The notes under the pieces: model-generated
Database searches by the model: none
Told to the model about the DNA's origin: nothing
The model's input: only the letters and a program-made list of their open reading frames with translations
Assembly (NCBI GenBank): GCA_036269135.1
Contig: DATASQ010000053.1
Span: 136,577-200,576 of the forward strand
Reading direction: 5' to 3'
Source: Palsa-343 sp036269135
GTDB taxonomy: Bacteria; Acidobacteriota; Terriglobia; Terriglobales; Acidobacteriaceae
DNA: 64,000 nucleotides
Shown here: one piece after another, positions 52,601 to 62,567 of the stretch
Layout of the letters: the number at the start of each line of letters is the position of its first letter
Numbering within the stretch: position 1 is the stretch's first letter
Made by a program: the position numbers and the translations under genes

Positions 52601-53666
52601 GACCGCGGCGATATCCTCTTACGACGCGCTGCAGGCGCAACTTACCAAGCGCATGTCGCACAACATTCAGCTGGGGATGTCCTACACCTGGTCGCACACC
52701 CTGGATGAGCAGAGCGATATAGGGCTGTTCTTCACCGGCGACAACCCGAATAACCTGCGATCCTCGTATGCCGATGCGGACTTCGATCAGACCAACACGC
52801 TGACCTTCAATTACATTGTGAACCTGCCCAATGCGATCAAAAACGAGCATAACTGGCTGGGCAAGCTCACGAACAACTGGTCGTTACTCGGGATCACGGT
52901 GCTGGCCAGCGGCGAGCCTTACAGCGTGTACGACTATTCCGGCTCAGTCGGCAGCGAATACTTTGGCGGGAACATCGAGCTGATGAATCCCATCCTTCCG
53001 ATCAAGCCAGGCCTGTCGCCGAAGTCAGTCAAGACCGGCCATTCCGGCGCGTACACCTACGCCATGCCCGATGGCAACGGCGGAGTCACCGCAGGCTATT
53101 CTCCGGCCCTGAAGGCGCAGGATTTTTATGTCCCGCTCATCGATCCAGGAGCCAGCGGCGTCCCACCCTGCGACACCACGACCTCGGGGGGAAATGCCGG
53201 TCCGGGAGGCGGGCCGCTGTGCGACGTGTATGAGACCACCTTCGTTCCCGGCCAGCGCAACATCTTCCGCCAGTCCTTCCAGCGGCGTGCGGATATGACG
53301 CTGCAGAAGGATGTTCACATCACCGAGCGATATAACCTGCGCTATCAGTTCGAAGTCTTCAACGTGACGAATACGCCCAGCTTCGACGTCCCCACGAATA
53401 ACATCGTCCTCAACCCCAATTACGACGAAATCAGCTACGTCAACGGCGCGATCCAGGGCGAATATGGATACGGGCATCAGGTGCAGCCGGGTCCGCTGCC
53501 CGTGACCACGCCCAACGGTCCCGCAACCTGCTCCGGGGCTTCGAAGGCCTGCGCGTGGGAGCTGTACACGCCGCCGCAGACTAACTCGAGTAACCAACTG
53601 GGGGTGGTCACCAGCGCCATCGGAAGCCAGCGCCTGATCGAAATGTCGCTGCATCTGATGTTCTGA
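49668..53666 (+). CDS. TonB-dependent receptor, Oar/SusC-like (2)
   Basis: 1332-residue receptor from ATG 49668 (GAGG upstream). A signal peptide (MKNFFSCRLVAVVFLLVC then RSLQAQQ) leads to a regulatory-like domain (GSINGTVTDVSGAAIQGATI, EILDLPIGTYRVSV), then the plug and barrel, ending IEMSLHLMF. It is a different subtype from its neighbour: longer, with Ser/Thr/Asn/Gly-rich loops. The plug region contains NGQRDTSNTITVNGTSV. A stem-loop terminator follows at 53689. The two receptors are not separated by other genes. Confidence 0.88.
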   Translation: MKNFFSCRLVAVVFLLVCTLPGIRSLQAQQTLGSINGTVTDVSGAAIQGATIAVVSEETGLKRSAAAQKNGYWEILDLPIGTYRVSVTAPDFQTVEIPGIAVRQGLATTIPNMALKPGQVTESITVNANPLLNATDTTNGYTLDKTQIAETPLATGSFTQLAILAPGVSSQLLSGVGTDSGLGNQPIWANGQRDTSNTITVNGTSVTNLFNGKTSSQDASQRYQFNIGEGTTTGGQTQDNVSVYGSNGNGLASPPPEFMQEIDVTTSMYGAEQGQTSGAHVAISTSTGTNQFHGQVYGELGNNIMNAVPFFYKQDAALQELPASEENPQLHRWVTGGTVGGPIMKNKLFFFLGYQHLYDSDQTGALSQFQVPYGLTNDRSTTGIGAACASYIAASGYGSCPSPAQFDAAAVSLLQARLPNGNYLIPSADANAQTQLQSGLPDVNTASTSVFKGDWATGSLDFNATDNDHLSAKYFFQHTPASSPFASSNTVGFPESEDTGAQTASLNNSILIGPRINWVQQIGFSRQKVYSNLTNSTSASALNFNAPGNILPGVEAEYFGVDSYSNFSTARLGPSNLDGFIDQGYFENRLSPSSTAIFSLGKHTISVGGSYNYNQLNIRNNAENHSQLETSGFNNFLSGKLRSGTVLQGSSDRYYRSNEAGAFAMDKWQVLPNVSITAGVRYDYTGPFSEKNGDLFSFDPSLYSATDSAVTNTGFIVAGNNKQYGTPGVSDSTLKGRQWGIAPRLGVAWAPKEFNGKLVWRAGAGLYYDRGEYFQYLSPPAGSGISGPFGVTQEAPFAAYTSANGTLSHPFTSFVAPTTPGSLAALMPTVDSIEAACTSANVYNGNNLNGYNCNDGAPDGPLVIGNYNIHNVLPYTENWMLDMQWQPRNDLSIDIGYVGNRGKHEVVPIPFNEPGIATPGHPINGQTYSYGLQVLSNNTGPDGTPYAMASEPYDTYSGGNVDLRVPYVGYDPNSASFETAAISSYDALQAQLTKRMSHNIQLGMSYTWSHTLDEQSDIGLFFTGDNPNNLRSSYADADFDQTNTLTFNYIVNLPNAIKNEHNWLGKLTNNWSLLGITVLASGEPYSVYDYSGSVGSEYFGGNIELMNPILPIKPGLSPKSVKTGHSGAYTYAMPDGNGGVTAGYSPALKAQDFYVPLIDPGASGVPPCDTTTSGGNAGPGGGPLCDVYETTFVPGQRNIFRQSFQRRADMTLQKDVHITERYNLRYQFEVFNVTNTPSFDVPTNNIVLNPNYDEISYVNGAIQGEYGYGHQVQPGPLPVTTPNGPATCSGASKACAWELYTPPQTNSSNQLGVVTSAIGSQRLIEMSLHLMF

Positions 53667-53688
53667 ACCATCCGCAATCCGTACCACG

Positions 53689-53718
53689 CGCGGCGGCTTC
53701 GGTCGCCGCGTTCTCTTT
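53689..53718 (+). terminator. Intrinsic terminator with UUCG loop
   Basis: CGCGGCGGC pairs with GTCGCCGCG (one G-U pair) around a TTCG tetraloop, followed by TTCTCTTT, 23 bases after the second receptor's stop. Confidence 0.75.
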
Positions 53719-53825
53719 GGAGCCTCAGCCGACCCGTTAGAATAAGGATGAAAGGCAGTGCGGCTTCGTCCCCAGACTGAACCGCCCGCGTGACCTGCAA
53801 TGGCGGGTTCCGCTCCGATTCCAGC

Positions 53826-55723
<1,898 letters not shown>

Positions 55724-55727
<4 letters not shown>

Positions 55728-57112
55728 CCACCAAAGTCCTCTCCGCCCCCCGCTGCATCCGCGAACAGCGTAAAGTCGGAAATCCAGCCGACCTCAAGTG
55801 ATCCGGTCGGGCCGTTGCGCTGCTTCGCGATGATGATCTCCGCTTTGTGCTCGTTCTCGGGATCGTCGCGGTTGTAATAGCTTTCGCGGTGGATGAAAGC
55901 GACCACGTCGGCATCCTGCTCGATCGAACCGGATTCGCGGAGGTCCGACAACATCGGCTTCTTGTCGCCGCCGCGCTGCTCCGAGGCGCGGGAAAGCTGA
56001 GAGAGCGCGATCACCGGAATTTCCAGCTCCTTGGCGAGCGCCTTCAGGCCCCGGGAGATGGCGGAGACTTCCTGAGTGCGGTTTTCATAACGCTTCGCCC
56101 CCGGCCCCATCGTCCCCCCGGTCATCAGCTGCAGGTAGTCGACGACGATCAGATCAAGCGATCCCGCAGACTGGCGCAGGCGTCGAGCCTTGGCGCGCAT
56201 CTCGGTCAGCGAGACGCCAGGCGTGTCGTCCACAAAGAGTTGCGCCTCCACCAGGCGCTCCAGCGCGTTGGTCAGCTTGTCGCGATCTTCGCGCGGCAGA
56301 AAACCGGTCTGAATCTTCTTCGCGGCTACATGCGCTTCTGAGGCGAGCATGCGCCGCAGCAGCGACTCCTTCGACATTTCCAGCGAGAAGATGGCCACGA
56401 CCTTGCCGCCACGGATCGCCGCGTTCTGCGCGATGTTGATGGCGAGCGCGGTCTTTCCCATCGAGGGGCGCGCCGCGATGATCGTCAGTTCCGACTTCTG
56501 CAGGCCGCTCGTCATCTCATCGAACTTCGTCAGGAACGTCCGCAGCCCTGTGACCTGGTGCTGTCCCTGCTTATAAAGGTTGTCGATCGTCTTGAAAGAG
56601 CCGGCGACGATCTCATGGACGGCGGAGAAGCTCCGCGTGATCCCCTTTTCCGTGACCTCGAGCAGAGAGGTCTCCGCGGCGTTCAGAACCTCCAGGGCCT
56701 CTTCGCTCTGGTCGGCCGCACGCGTAATCGCGCTGGAGCAGATGTTGATCAGCTGACGCAGCAGCGACTTGTCTTTGACGATGCGGACGTACTCTTCAAT
56801 GGAAAGGCGCCGCGGCAGGCCTTCGGTCAAAGAGGCCATCCACGCCACTCCGCCCACCGACTCAATTTCCTTGCGGCGGGCAAGCTCCTCGCTCAGCGTG
56901 ACAATGTCCACGGCGTGATTGCGGTCGATCAGCTCGCCCATGCGGGCAAACACACGCTGGTGAGCAGCGAGGGCAAAATCGTCAGGAGTGAGGGCGGTGG
57001 CGGCCTCGCTGTAGGCCTGATTATCGAGGAGGATAGCGCCCAAAATCGTGCGCTCGGCGTCGAGCGAGGCGGGCAGTCCGCGCTCAAATTCAATGTCGGG
57101 GGTAGTGGCCAT
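55724..57112 (-). CDS. dnaB: Replicative DNA helicase
   Basis: 462-residue hexameric DnaB. The N-terminal domain starts LPASLDAERTILGAILLDN; the RecA-like domain has AARPSMGKTALAINIAQNA (Walker A), DLIVVDYLQLMTG (Walker B) and EIPVIALSQLSRA, QRGGDKKPMLSDLRESGSIE (motif H4 region). No intein is present. ATG 57112 follows GGAGG by only two bases, an unusually short spacing; an in-frame TTG nine bases upstream is possible. Confidence 0.98.
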
Positions 57113-57267
57113 AACCTCCAACGAGTTTAGGACGAACCGACGGAGACGGTAATGCGGATAACCCGCCTGTTTTGTGTAAAAGCTGTGTTAACCGGCTGCA
57201 ATCGGTGGCCTTCCTGCCAGCCAAACGTCTATCATGAAGGCAGTTCTCCCGTGAGTGAGTTGTTTCT

Positions 57268-57876
57268 ATGCGTTTGAAATTTCTGTTGTCAGCCGTCTGT
57301 GTGTGCACCCTGGGATCTTCGATCGCTCTCTGCGCACAGCAGGCGGAATCTGTGGTTCCTGGTCAGTCGGTGCCCCCGGCGGTGAAAGAGTTCCAGGGCT
57401 ACGAGGACCAGTGGAGCAATGCGATCGTCAAGAACGATCAGTACACGCTGGAGTTCCTGCTGTCGCCGGTCTTCGTCAATATTTCTTCAACCGGCGATGT
57501 CACGACACGTAACCAGCAGATCGCGTCGCTTTTCGACAAGGGCGACGAGCCGATCAGCCTCGAGCAGCGCGTCATCAGCGTGCGCACCTTCGGAGATACC
57601 TCCGTGGTGAGCGGCACCTACATCGCCAAATGGCGGACGAACGGCAATGTGCGCGAGGAACGGGGCATCTTTACCCACGTCTACAACCACGACCGCACCC
57701 ACTGGGCCTGCGTGAACGCGCAGCGCACGGCCGTGGTGGAGATGAAGCCAGGCAAACAGAGAGCCTCAAAGAAGAGCGACGCCTCGGAGCCCTTCCACAT
57801 TCCCCTGTTCTACAAAGGGGCCCAACCGAAGCCGAATGCAGCGCAGACGACGGCCACTTCCAATCCTCCGAATTAA
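57268..57876 (+). CDS. Exported DUF4440/NTF2-like protein
   Basis: 202-residue protein with a signal peptide (MRLKFLLSAVCVCTLGSSIA). Residues about 45-150 match the DUF4440/SnoaL-like NTF2 fold: YEDQWSNAIVKNDQYTLEFL, LSPVFVNISSTGDVTTRNQ, VRTFGDTSVVSGTYIAKW and GIFTHVYNHDRTHWACVNAQ. The C-terminal 50 residues are Lys/Pro/Ala-rich. Such proteins bind small ligands or are structural; function unknown. Followed by alr. Confidence 0.8.
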   Translation: MRLKFLLSAVCVCTLGSSIALCAQQAESVVPGQSVPPAVKEFQGYEDQWSNAIVKNDQYTLEFLLSPVFVNISSTGDVTTRNQQIASLFDKGDEPISLEQRVISVRTFGDTSVVSGTYIAKWRTNGNVREERGIFTHVYNHDRTHWACVNAQRTAVVEMKPGKQRASKKSDASEPFHIPLFYKGAQPKPNAAQTTATSNPPN

Positions 57877-57925
57877 TGCGGGCAAAGGCGCCAGACCGGA
57901 AAGCATGGCTCTCCGCTCGGAAACG

Positions 57926-59086
57926 ATGACCAGCACACGACCCATCCGGGCTGAAATCTCCCGCGGCAATCTGGTTCACAATTACAGCCTGTTGCGCCGC
58001 CTCGCCGGCCCGCGGACGGAAATCCTCGCCGTCGTCAAAGCGAACGCCTATGGCCACGGGCTGGCGCAATGCGCGCAGGCCCTGGAACAAGCCGGCGCAC
58101 AGCGATTTGGCGTTACCTGCGTCGAAGAAGGCGTGGCTCTGCGCCGCGCCTGCCCGGAAGCCGCCATCGTGATCCTGTCCGGCCTTTGCGCTCAGGAAGC
58201 CGACGCGGTTATCGAACATCGCCTGACGCCGGTGGTCTGGGAACCGGCCCATCTGCACTGGCTGCTGACCGCTGCCGAACAACGCGGCCTCCCATCCGGC
58301 CAGCTCCCGGTGCATCTGGAGATCGACACCGGGATGTCCCGCCAGGGAGCGGCGCCGGAACAGCTGGAGTCGCTTCTGAACCACTTCAGGCCCGAGTCAC
58401 CGCTGCGCCTGGAAGCGCTGATGACCCATTTCCCTTCGCCCGAGGACCGCGAAGCCACGCACCAGCAGCAGCGCCGCCTGATCGCCGCTGCCGAACAGGT
58501 CCGCGACCGCGGCATCCCGTTCGATGCCCTCAGCGCCGGAAGCTCGGCCGGCGTGTTGCAGCGCGATCCCCAAGACTGCCTCGACGAGTGGACCGCACAA
58601 AGAGGAATGCTGCGCATCGTGCGAACCGGCATCGCTCTTTATGGATACTCGCCGCTCGCCGCGCCTCTGGATCCGGCCACAACGCTACGTCCTGTGCTCA
58701 CCTGGAAGACCCAGGTCGTCTCTCTGCGCACCATTGAACCGGGCACGGCGGTGGGCTACGACGCAACCTTCATCGCGCATCGCACCACCCGCCTGGCGCT
58801 GCTGCCCTTTGGCTATGGCGACGGCCTCAATCGGCTGCTGTCGAATCGAGGCAGCGTGCTCGTGCGCGGGCAACGCGCCCCCATCGCCGGCCGCATCTCC
58901 ATGGATCATACGGTGGTGGATGTGACCGGCATTCCCGATGTGCAGCCTGGCGACGAGGTCATCGTGATCGGCGAACAAAAAGGGCAGCGCATCACCGCGG
59001 ATTCGCTGGCCTCCGCAACCGGAACCATCGCCTACGAGGTGCTGTGCTCGATTGCCGCGCGCGTGCCGCGAACGATGGTGGATTAG
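57926..59086 (+). CDS. alr: Alanine racemase
   Basis: 386-residue PLP enzyme making D-alanine for peptidoglycan. VVKANAYGHGL carries the PLP-binding Lys; VGYDATF carries the catalytic Tyr; IDTGMSRQG, AGSSAGVL, RTGIALYGYSP and IAGRISMDHTVVDVT are typical. ATG 57926 (MTSTRPIRAEISRGNLVHNY) matches the usual family start; ATG 57905 in the same frame is possible. The next gene starts six bases after the stop, suggesting one transcript. Confidence 0.95.
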   Translation: MTSTRPIRAEISRGNLVHNYSLLRRLAGPRTEILAVVKANAYGHGLAQCAQALEQAGAQRFGVTCVEEGVALRRACPEAAIVILSGLCAQEADAVIEHRLTPVVWEPAHLHWLLTAAEQRGLPSGQLPVHLEIDTGMSRQGAAPEQLESLLNHFRPESPLRLEALMTHFPSPEDREATHQQQRRLIAAAEQVRDRGIPFDALSAGSSAGVLQRDPQDCLDEWTAQRGMLRIVRTGIALYGYSPLAAPLDPATTLRPVLTWKTQVVSLRTIEPGTAVGYDATFIAHRTTRLALLPFGYGDGLNRLLSNRGSVLVRGQRAPIAGRISMDHTVVDVTGIPDVQPGDEVIVIGEQKGQRITADSLASATGTIAYEVLCSIAARVPRTMVD

Positions 59087-59092
59087 CGCGAC

Positions 59093-60334
59093 ATGGTGCA
59101 GGAGCTCTATCGCCGCTGGATGATTCGCTGGGAGACCGCGCTGACCACGCGCGACGAAAACCGCGTCGTGCGTCCCATGGAATGGGGCTTCGACTGGCTC
59201 GACGAATGGATTAACCAGAACCATCTGCGCGACGCCGTCGCACGGGCGCAGGGCGACCCTCGCGCCGCCGAGCCGGCCATGATCGCCATCAACGAAGCGA
59301 TTGTGCGCCACAGCGACGCGTTCTATGGCTACCGAACGCCCGGCGACTTCCGCCTGGAAGAGCGCGCTCCGCAGTTATTCCCCACCAACGTTCGCCCGGA
59401 GACGCTGCGCCGCGATGCGGAGCTGAAACGGCTGGCAAAAGAGGGCAAGCTGCCCAAGGCGCGGTTTCTGCGCTTCACATCGCCGGTGCGAACCCCCTAT
59501 CCGGAAAACGATCTGGTGAACGCGCGCTGGTATCCCGCGCCGGAAGAGAAGCAGCGAGGCAAACCGAAGCAGGCGATCATCGTGATGCCGCAGTGGAATG
59601 CCGATGCCTTCAGCCACAACGTTCTCTGTTCGCTGTTTAACCGCTTCGGCATTTCCGCGCTCCGGCTCAGCAAGCCGTTTCACGACATTCGCCGGCCGGC
59701 GGAGCTCGAGCGTTCCGATTACGCGGTCAGTTCCAACATCGGCCGAACGACCACATCGGTTCGCCAGGCCGTCATCGACATCCGCTGCTGCCTCGACTGG
59801 CTGCAGTCGCAGGGCTACGAGCACTTCGGCATCCTGGGCACCAGCCTCGGCTCCTGCTATGGCTTCATCGCCAGCGCCCACGACCCGCGCCTGCGAGTGA
59901 ATGCCTTCAACCACGCCTCCATGGCCTTTGGAGACGTGGTGTGGACCGGCCAGAGTACGCGCCATGTCCGCGCTGCCTTCGAAGACGCCGGCATGTCTCA
60001 GGATCAGCTCTACCGTCTGTGGAACGGCATCAGCCCGGTCGCCTACATGGAGCGCTTCGCACAGCATCCGAAGAAGGTGCTGGTGATCCACGGCCGTTAT
60101 GACCTGACCTTTTTACCGGAGTATTCCGAGCAGGTGCTGGCGAGCTTCGCCGCGCATGGCATCGACTTCGTCTCGAAGGTGCTTCCCTGCGGCCACTACA
60201 CCACCGGCGAAACCCCCTACAAATTCATCGATGGCTGGTATCTCGGATCCTTCGTCTACACTGCGTTTCGCGATCTGGCGCGTGCCCCCACAGCCGCCGC
60301 GCCGTCCCACGAAAGCGAAGCTCTGCGGCGTTAG
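59093..60334 (+). CDS. ABHD18-like alpha/beta hydrolase
   Basis: 413-residue cytoplasmic protein of the ABHD18-like type. The N-terminal 100 residues are helical. The hydrolase core has IIVMPQWNADAFSHNV, a GILGTSLGSCYGFI nucleophile elbow (Ser about 249), and LVIHGRYDLTFLPEY with the acid; CGHYTTGETPY holds the His. Closely follows alr (six bases) and ends overlapping acpS on the other strand by four bases. Substrate unknown. Confidence 0.8.
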   Translation: MVQELYRRWMIRWETALTTRDENRVVRPMEWGFDWLDEWINQNHLRDAVARAQGDPRAAEPAMIAINEAIVRHSDAFYGYRTPGDFRLEERAPQLFPTNVRPETLRRDAELKRLAKEGKLPKARFLRFTSPVRTPYPENDLVNARWYPAPEEKQRGKPKQAIIVMPQWNADAFSHNVLCSLFNRFGISALRLSKPFHDIRRPAELERSDYAVSSNIGRTTTSVRQAVIDIRCCLDWLQSQGYEHFGILGTSLGSCYGFIASAHDPRLRVNAFNHASMAFGDVVWTGQSTRHVRAAFEDAGMSQDQLYRLWNGISPVAYMERFAQHPKKVLVIHGRYDLTFLPEYSEQVLASFAAHGIDFVSKVLPCGHYTTGETPYKFIDGWYLGSFVYTAFRDLARAPTAAAPSHESEALRR

Positions 60335-60708
60335 CCTTCCAGATGCACCGTGGCCATGGCGAGAGCCGCCGTATGAGTGAGCGAAAGTGAGACACGCGTC
60401 ACGCCCAGTTGTCCTGCAATGGTACGGGCGCGTCCGCTGAGTTGCAGCCCGGGACGCTGGCCCGGCAGGCGCTGCACCTCCAGCTCTTTCCAGGAAACGC
60501 CGTGCTGAATGCCGGTCCCCAGCGCCTTGGCCCCTGCTTCTTTGGCTGCGAATCGAGCCGCAAAACTCTGCGCAGCCGTAGCGCGGGCACGACAATAAGC
60601 GATTTCCGCGTCGGTGAAAATGCGACGGAGGAACCGGTCGCCGAAGCGCTCGATGGAGCGGGCGATGCGCGGAACCTCGACCAGGTCGACCCCGGTACCC
60701 ACCAGCAT
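60331..60708 (-). CDS. acpS: Holo-[acyl-carrier-protein] synthase
   Basis: 125-residue phosphopantetheinyl transferase that activates ACP for fatty-acid synthesis. MLVGTGVDLVEVPRIARSIE gives the first metal Asp and RFAAKEAGAKALGTGI the second motif; SLSLTHTAALAMATVHLE ends it. ATG 60708 fits family length; the long upstream frame to 61023 has no family character. Confidence 0.97.
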   Translation of the reverse strand: MLVGTGVDLVEVPRIARSIERFGDRFLRRIFTDAEIAYCRARATAAQSFAARFAAKEAGAKALGTGIQHGVSWKELEVQRLPGQRPGLQLSGRARTIAGQLGVTRVSLSLTHTAALAMATVHLEG

Positions 60709-60778
60709 GAGCCAACGGTAGCACAGCCCCGAACCTTTAGTTCTCGGGCGCAAAGAAAACGCGCTGAAGTCCCGCGTT

Positions 60779-61201
60779 ATGTTTTCCGATGCAGCCAGTG
60801 TGGACGACACTGCCGAATTGAATCGGGGCATCCGCGGAGGCTGGGAACTGAACCTCATCGCCCTGGCAGCCGAAGACGCTCCGCGGACCGTTCGCTTTTT
60901 GACCGGAGCCATCATGGCCTGCGGGGGCGATGTTCTCTCCCGCCGTTTCGAGGCGGGAGGCGCAGCCGCAATTGAATTTGAGTTTGTCCGCGCCATCTGT
61001 GTCGAGATGTACAGCGTCCTCATCGCAACCGGGCTGGAGCTCAGCGTCGAGTCGCATCTGGCGCTCGCCTGCCTGTGTCAGTGCACGCGCGAAACCCTCG
61101 AATCGACGGCCGGCGATCCGGTCCGCGCCCAGCTGTTCATCCAGCCGGCTCCCGCAACGCCCAAATTCGAAGGCGGCTCGGCCCCGCCCCGCGTCGCTTA
61201 G
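60779..61201 (+). CDS. Small protein of unknown function
   Basis: 140-residue protein. NLIALAAEDAPRTVRFLTGA, IEFEFVRAICVEMYSVLIAT and SHLALACLCQCTRETLES suggest an alpha/beta fold of about 90 residues, possibly ACT-like, but I cannot confirm a family. A Pro/Ala-rich tail follows. ATG 60779 is the first usable start; it is divergent from acpS. Function unknown. Confidence 0.5.
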   Translation: MFSDAASVDDTAELNRGIRGGWELNLIALAAEDAPRTVRFLTGAIMACGGDVLSRRFEAGGAAAIEFEFVRAICVEMYSVLIATGLELSVESHLALACLCQCTRETLESTAGDPVRAQLFIQPAPATPKFEGGSAPPRVA

Positions 61202-61518
61202 CGGCCATGCGCACAGGCCTTTCAGGGACCGCATCGTCCGTCCTCTGCGGCCGTCGACGCGAACGAACACCGGGCGCGCGTTTGCAGCCCGCGCACCTGC
61301 GGCCTGAGAGTTCCTGACAGCCTCGCCCGCCCATCGGATTCCGCCTGAATTGCTGCTAAGATAATTTTTCGGATGGGAGTTACTCCGTCCACCGTTTCAT
61401 GCATGCCCCAGTGCGAGCATGATCCACCCGTGCAGGGCGTCTCCAGGCCATCGTCACCGCGTCCTCACGAATCGAAACAGCGGCACGAGCATCCAACAAA
61501 CTTCTGGCGCATACGCAG
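61202..61518. other. Gene-free stretch upstream of oxidase operon
   Basis: 317 bases without a supportable gene. Around 61358-61370 lies an AT-rich TAAGATAATTTTT tract that could be part of a promoter for coxB; no matching -35 is clear. Short reading frames here are shadow frames. Confidence 0.4.
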
Positions 61519-62550
61519 ATGATTTCCATGATTCGGGAGCACGGCGCTCGAGCGATTCGGCTGATGACCCCGCTGCTGATGGTCTGCGCAGCCAAAGCCG
61601 CCGAGGGGCAGGCGACCCAGGGACCGCCCAGCATCTTTGCTCCCGAATCCGCCCCCGCCGACAGCATCTTTCACCTCTCGCTCTTCGTTCTGAGCATCAC
61701 CGGCGGCATTTTCGTTGTGGTCGCCGGGCTGCTGACCTGGGCCCTGATCCGCTATCGCGCGCGCGGCGACGACACTCGCGAACCTCCCCAGATCTACGGC
61801 AGCACCCAGGTCGAGCTGGCCTGGACGGTGGTTCCCATCCTGATCGTGGTTGTGCTGTTCCTCACCACCGCTCGCATTATCTTTGCCATTCAGGACGCGC
61901 CCAAACCGAAATCCGCGCTCGACGTCACCGTCGTCGGGCACCAGTTCTGGTGGGAGTTCCGCTACCCGAAGTACGGGATTGTCACCGCCAATGAGCTGCA
62001 TGTTCCCCTCGGGTCCGCCACCTTTCTGCATCTGCTCTCCGCCGACGTCATGCACAGCTTCTGGGTTCCCCAGCTCGCCGGGAAAACCGACCTGATCCCC
62101 AATCATCCCAATGAAACCTGGATTGAGCCCGAGCGCCCCGGCCTCTACCTGGGGCAGTGCGCGCAGTTCTGCGGGATCGAGCACGCCAAGATGCTGTTGC
62201 GCGTGTACGTGGATACACCGGCGCAGTTTGCCGCCTGGGTCAGAGATCAGCAGCAGCCCGGCATTCAGGATCCCCAGGTCGCCGCGGGCCGGCAGGTTTT
62301 CGAAACCCACGCCTGCACCAACTGCCATGCCATCGCCGGAACAGCGGCCACCGGCCGCTTCGGCCCCGATTTGACCCATCTGGCCAGCCGCGACACCCTT
62401 GCCTCCGGCGCCGTTGTCAACACTCCGGCGAATCTGCACGAATGGATCAAGGACCCGGATCACTTCAAAGAGGGAGCCCTCATGCCCGCCATGCAGCTCA
62501 ACGACAGTGAGATCGACGAGCTGGTGGCTTACCTCGATACGCTGCATTAA
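61519..62550 (+). CDS. coxB: Cytochrome c oxidase subunit II with fused cytochrome c domain
   Basis: 343-residue caa3-type subunit II. Two N-terminal helices follow a signal (VCAAKAAEG, then HLSLFVLSITGGIFVVVAGL and VELAWTVVPILIVVVLFLTT). The CuA domain has HSFWVPQLAGKTDLIPNHPN and GQCAQFCGIEHAKM, giving Cys, Cys, His and Met ligands. A C-terminal cytochrome c domain has ACTNCHAIAG and a Met ligand in GALMPAMQL. Start ATG 61519 versus 61528 is unsettled. The partial subunit I gene follows 17 bases later. Confidence 0.95.
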   Translation: MISMIREHGARAIRLMTPLLMVCAAKAAEGQATQGPPSIFAPESAPADSIFHLSLFVLSITGGIFVVVAGLLTWALIRYRARGDDTREPPQIYGSTQVELAWTVVPILIVVVLFLTTARIIFAIQDAPKPKSALDVTVVGHQFWWEFRYPKYGIVTANELHVPLGSATFLHLLSADVMHSFWVPQLAGKTDLIPNHPNETWIEPERPGLYLGQCAQFCGIEHAKMLLRVYVDTPAQFAAWVRDQQQPGIQDPQVAAGRQVFETHACTNCHAIAGTAATGRFGPDLTHLASRDTLASGAVVNTPANLHEWIKDPDHFKEGALMPAMQLNDSEIDELVAYLDTLH

Positions 62551-62567
62551 CTTCAGCAGGATAACGA

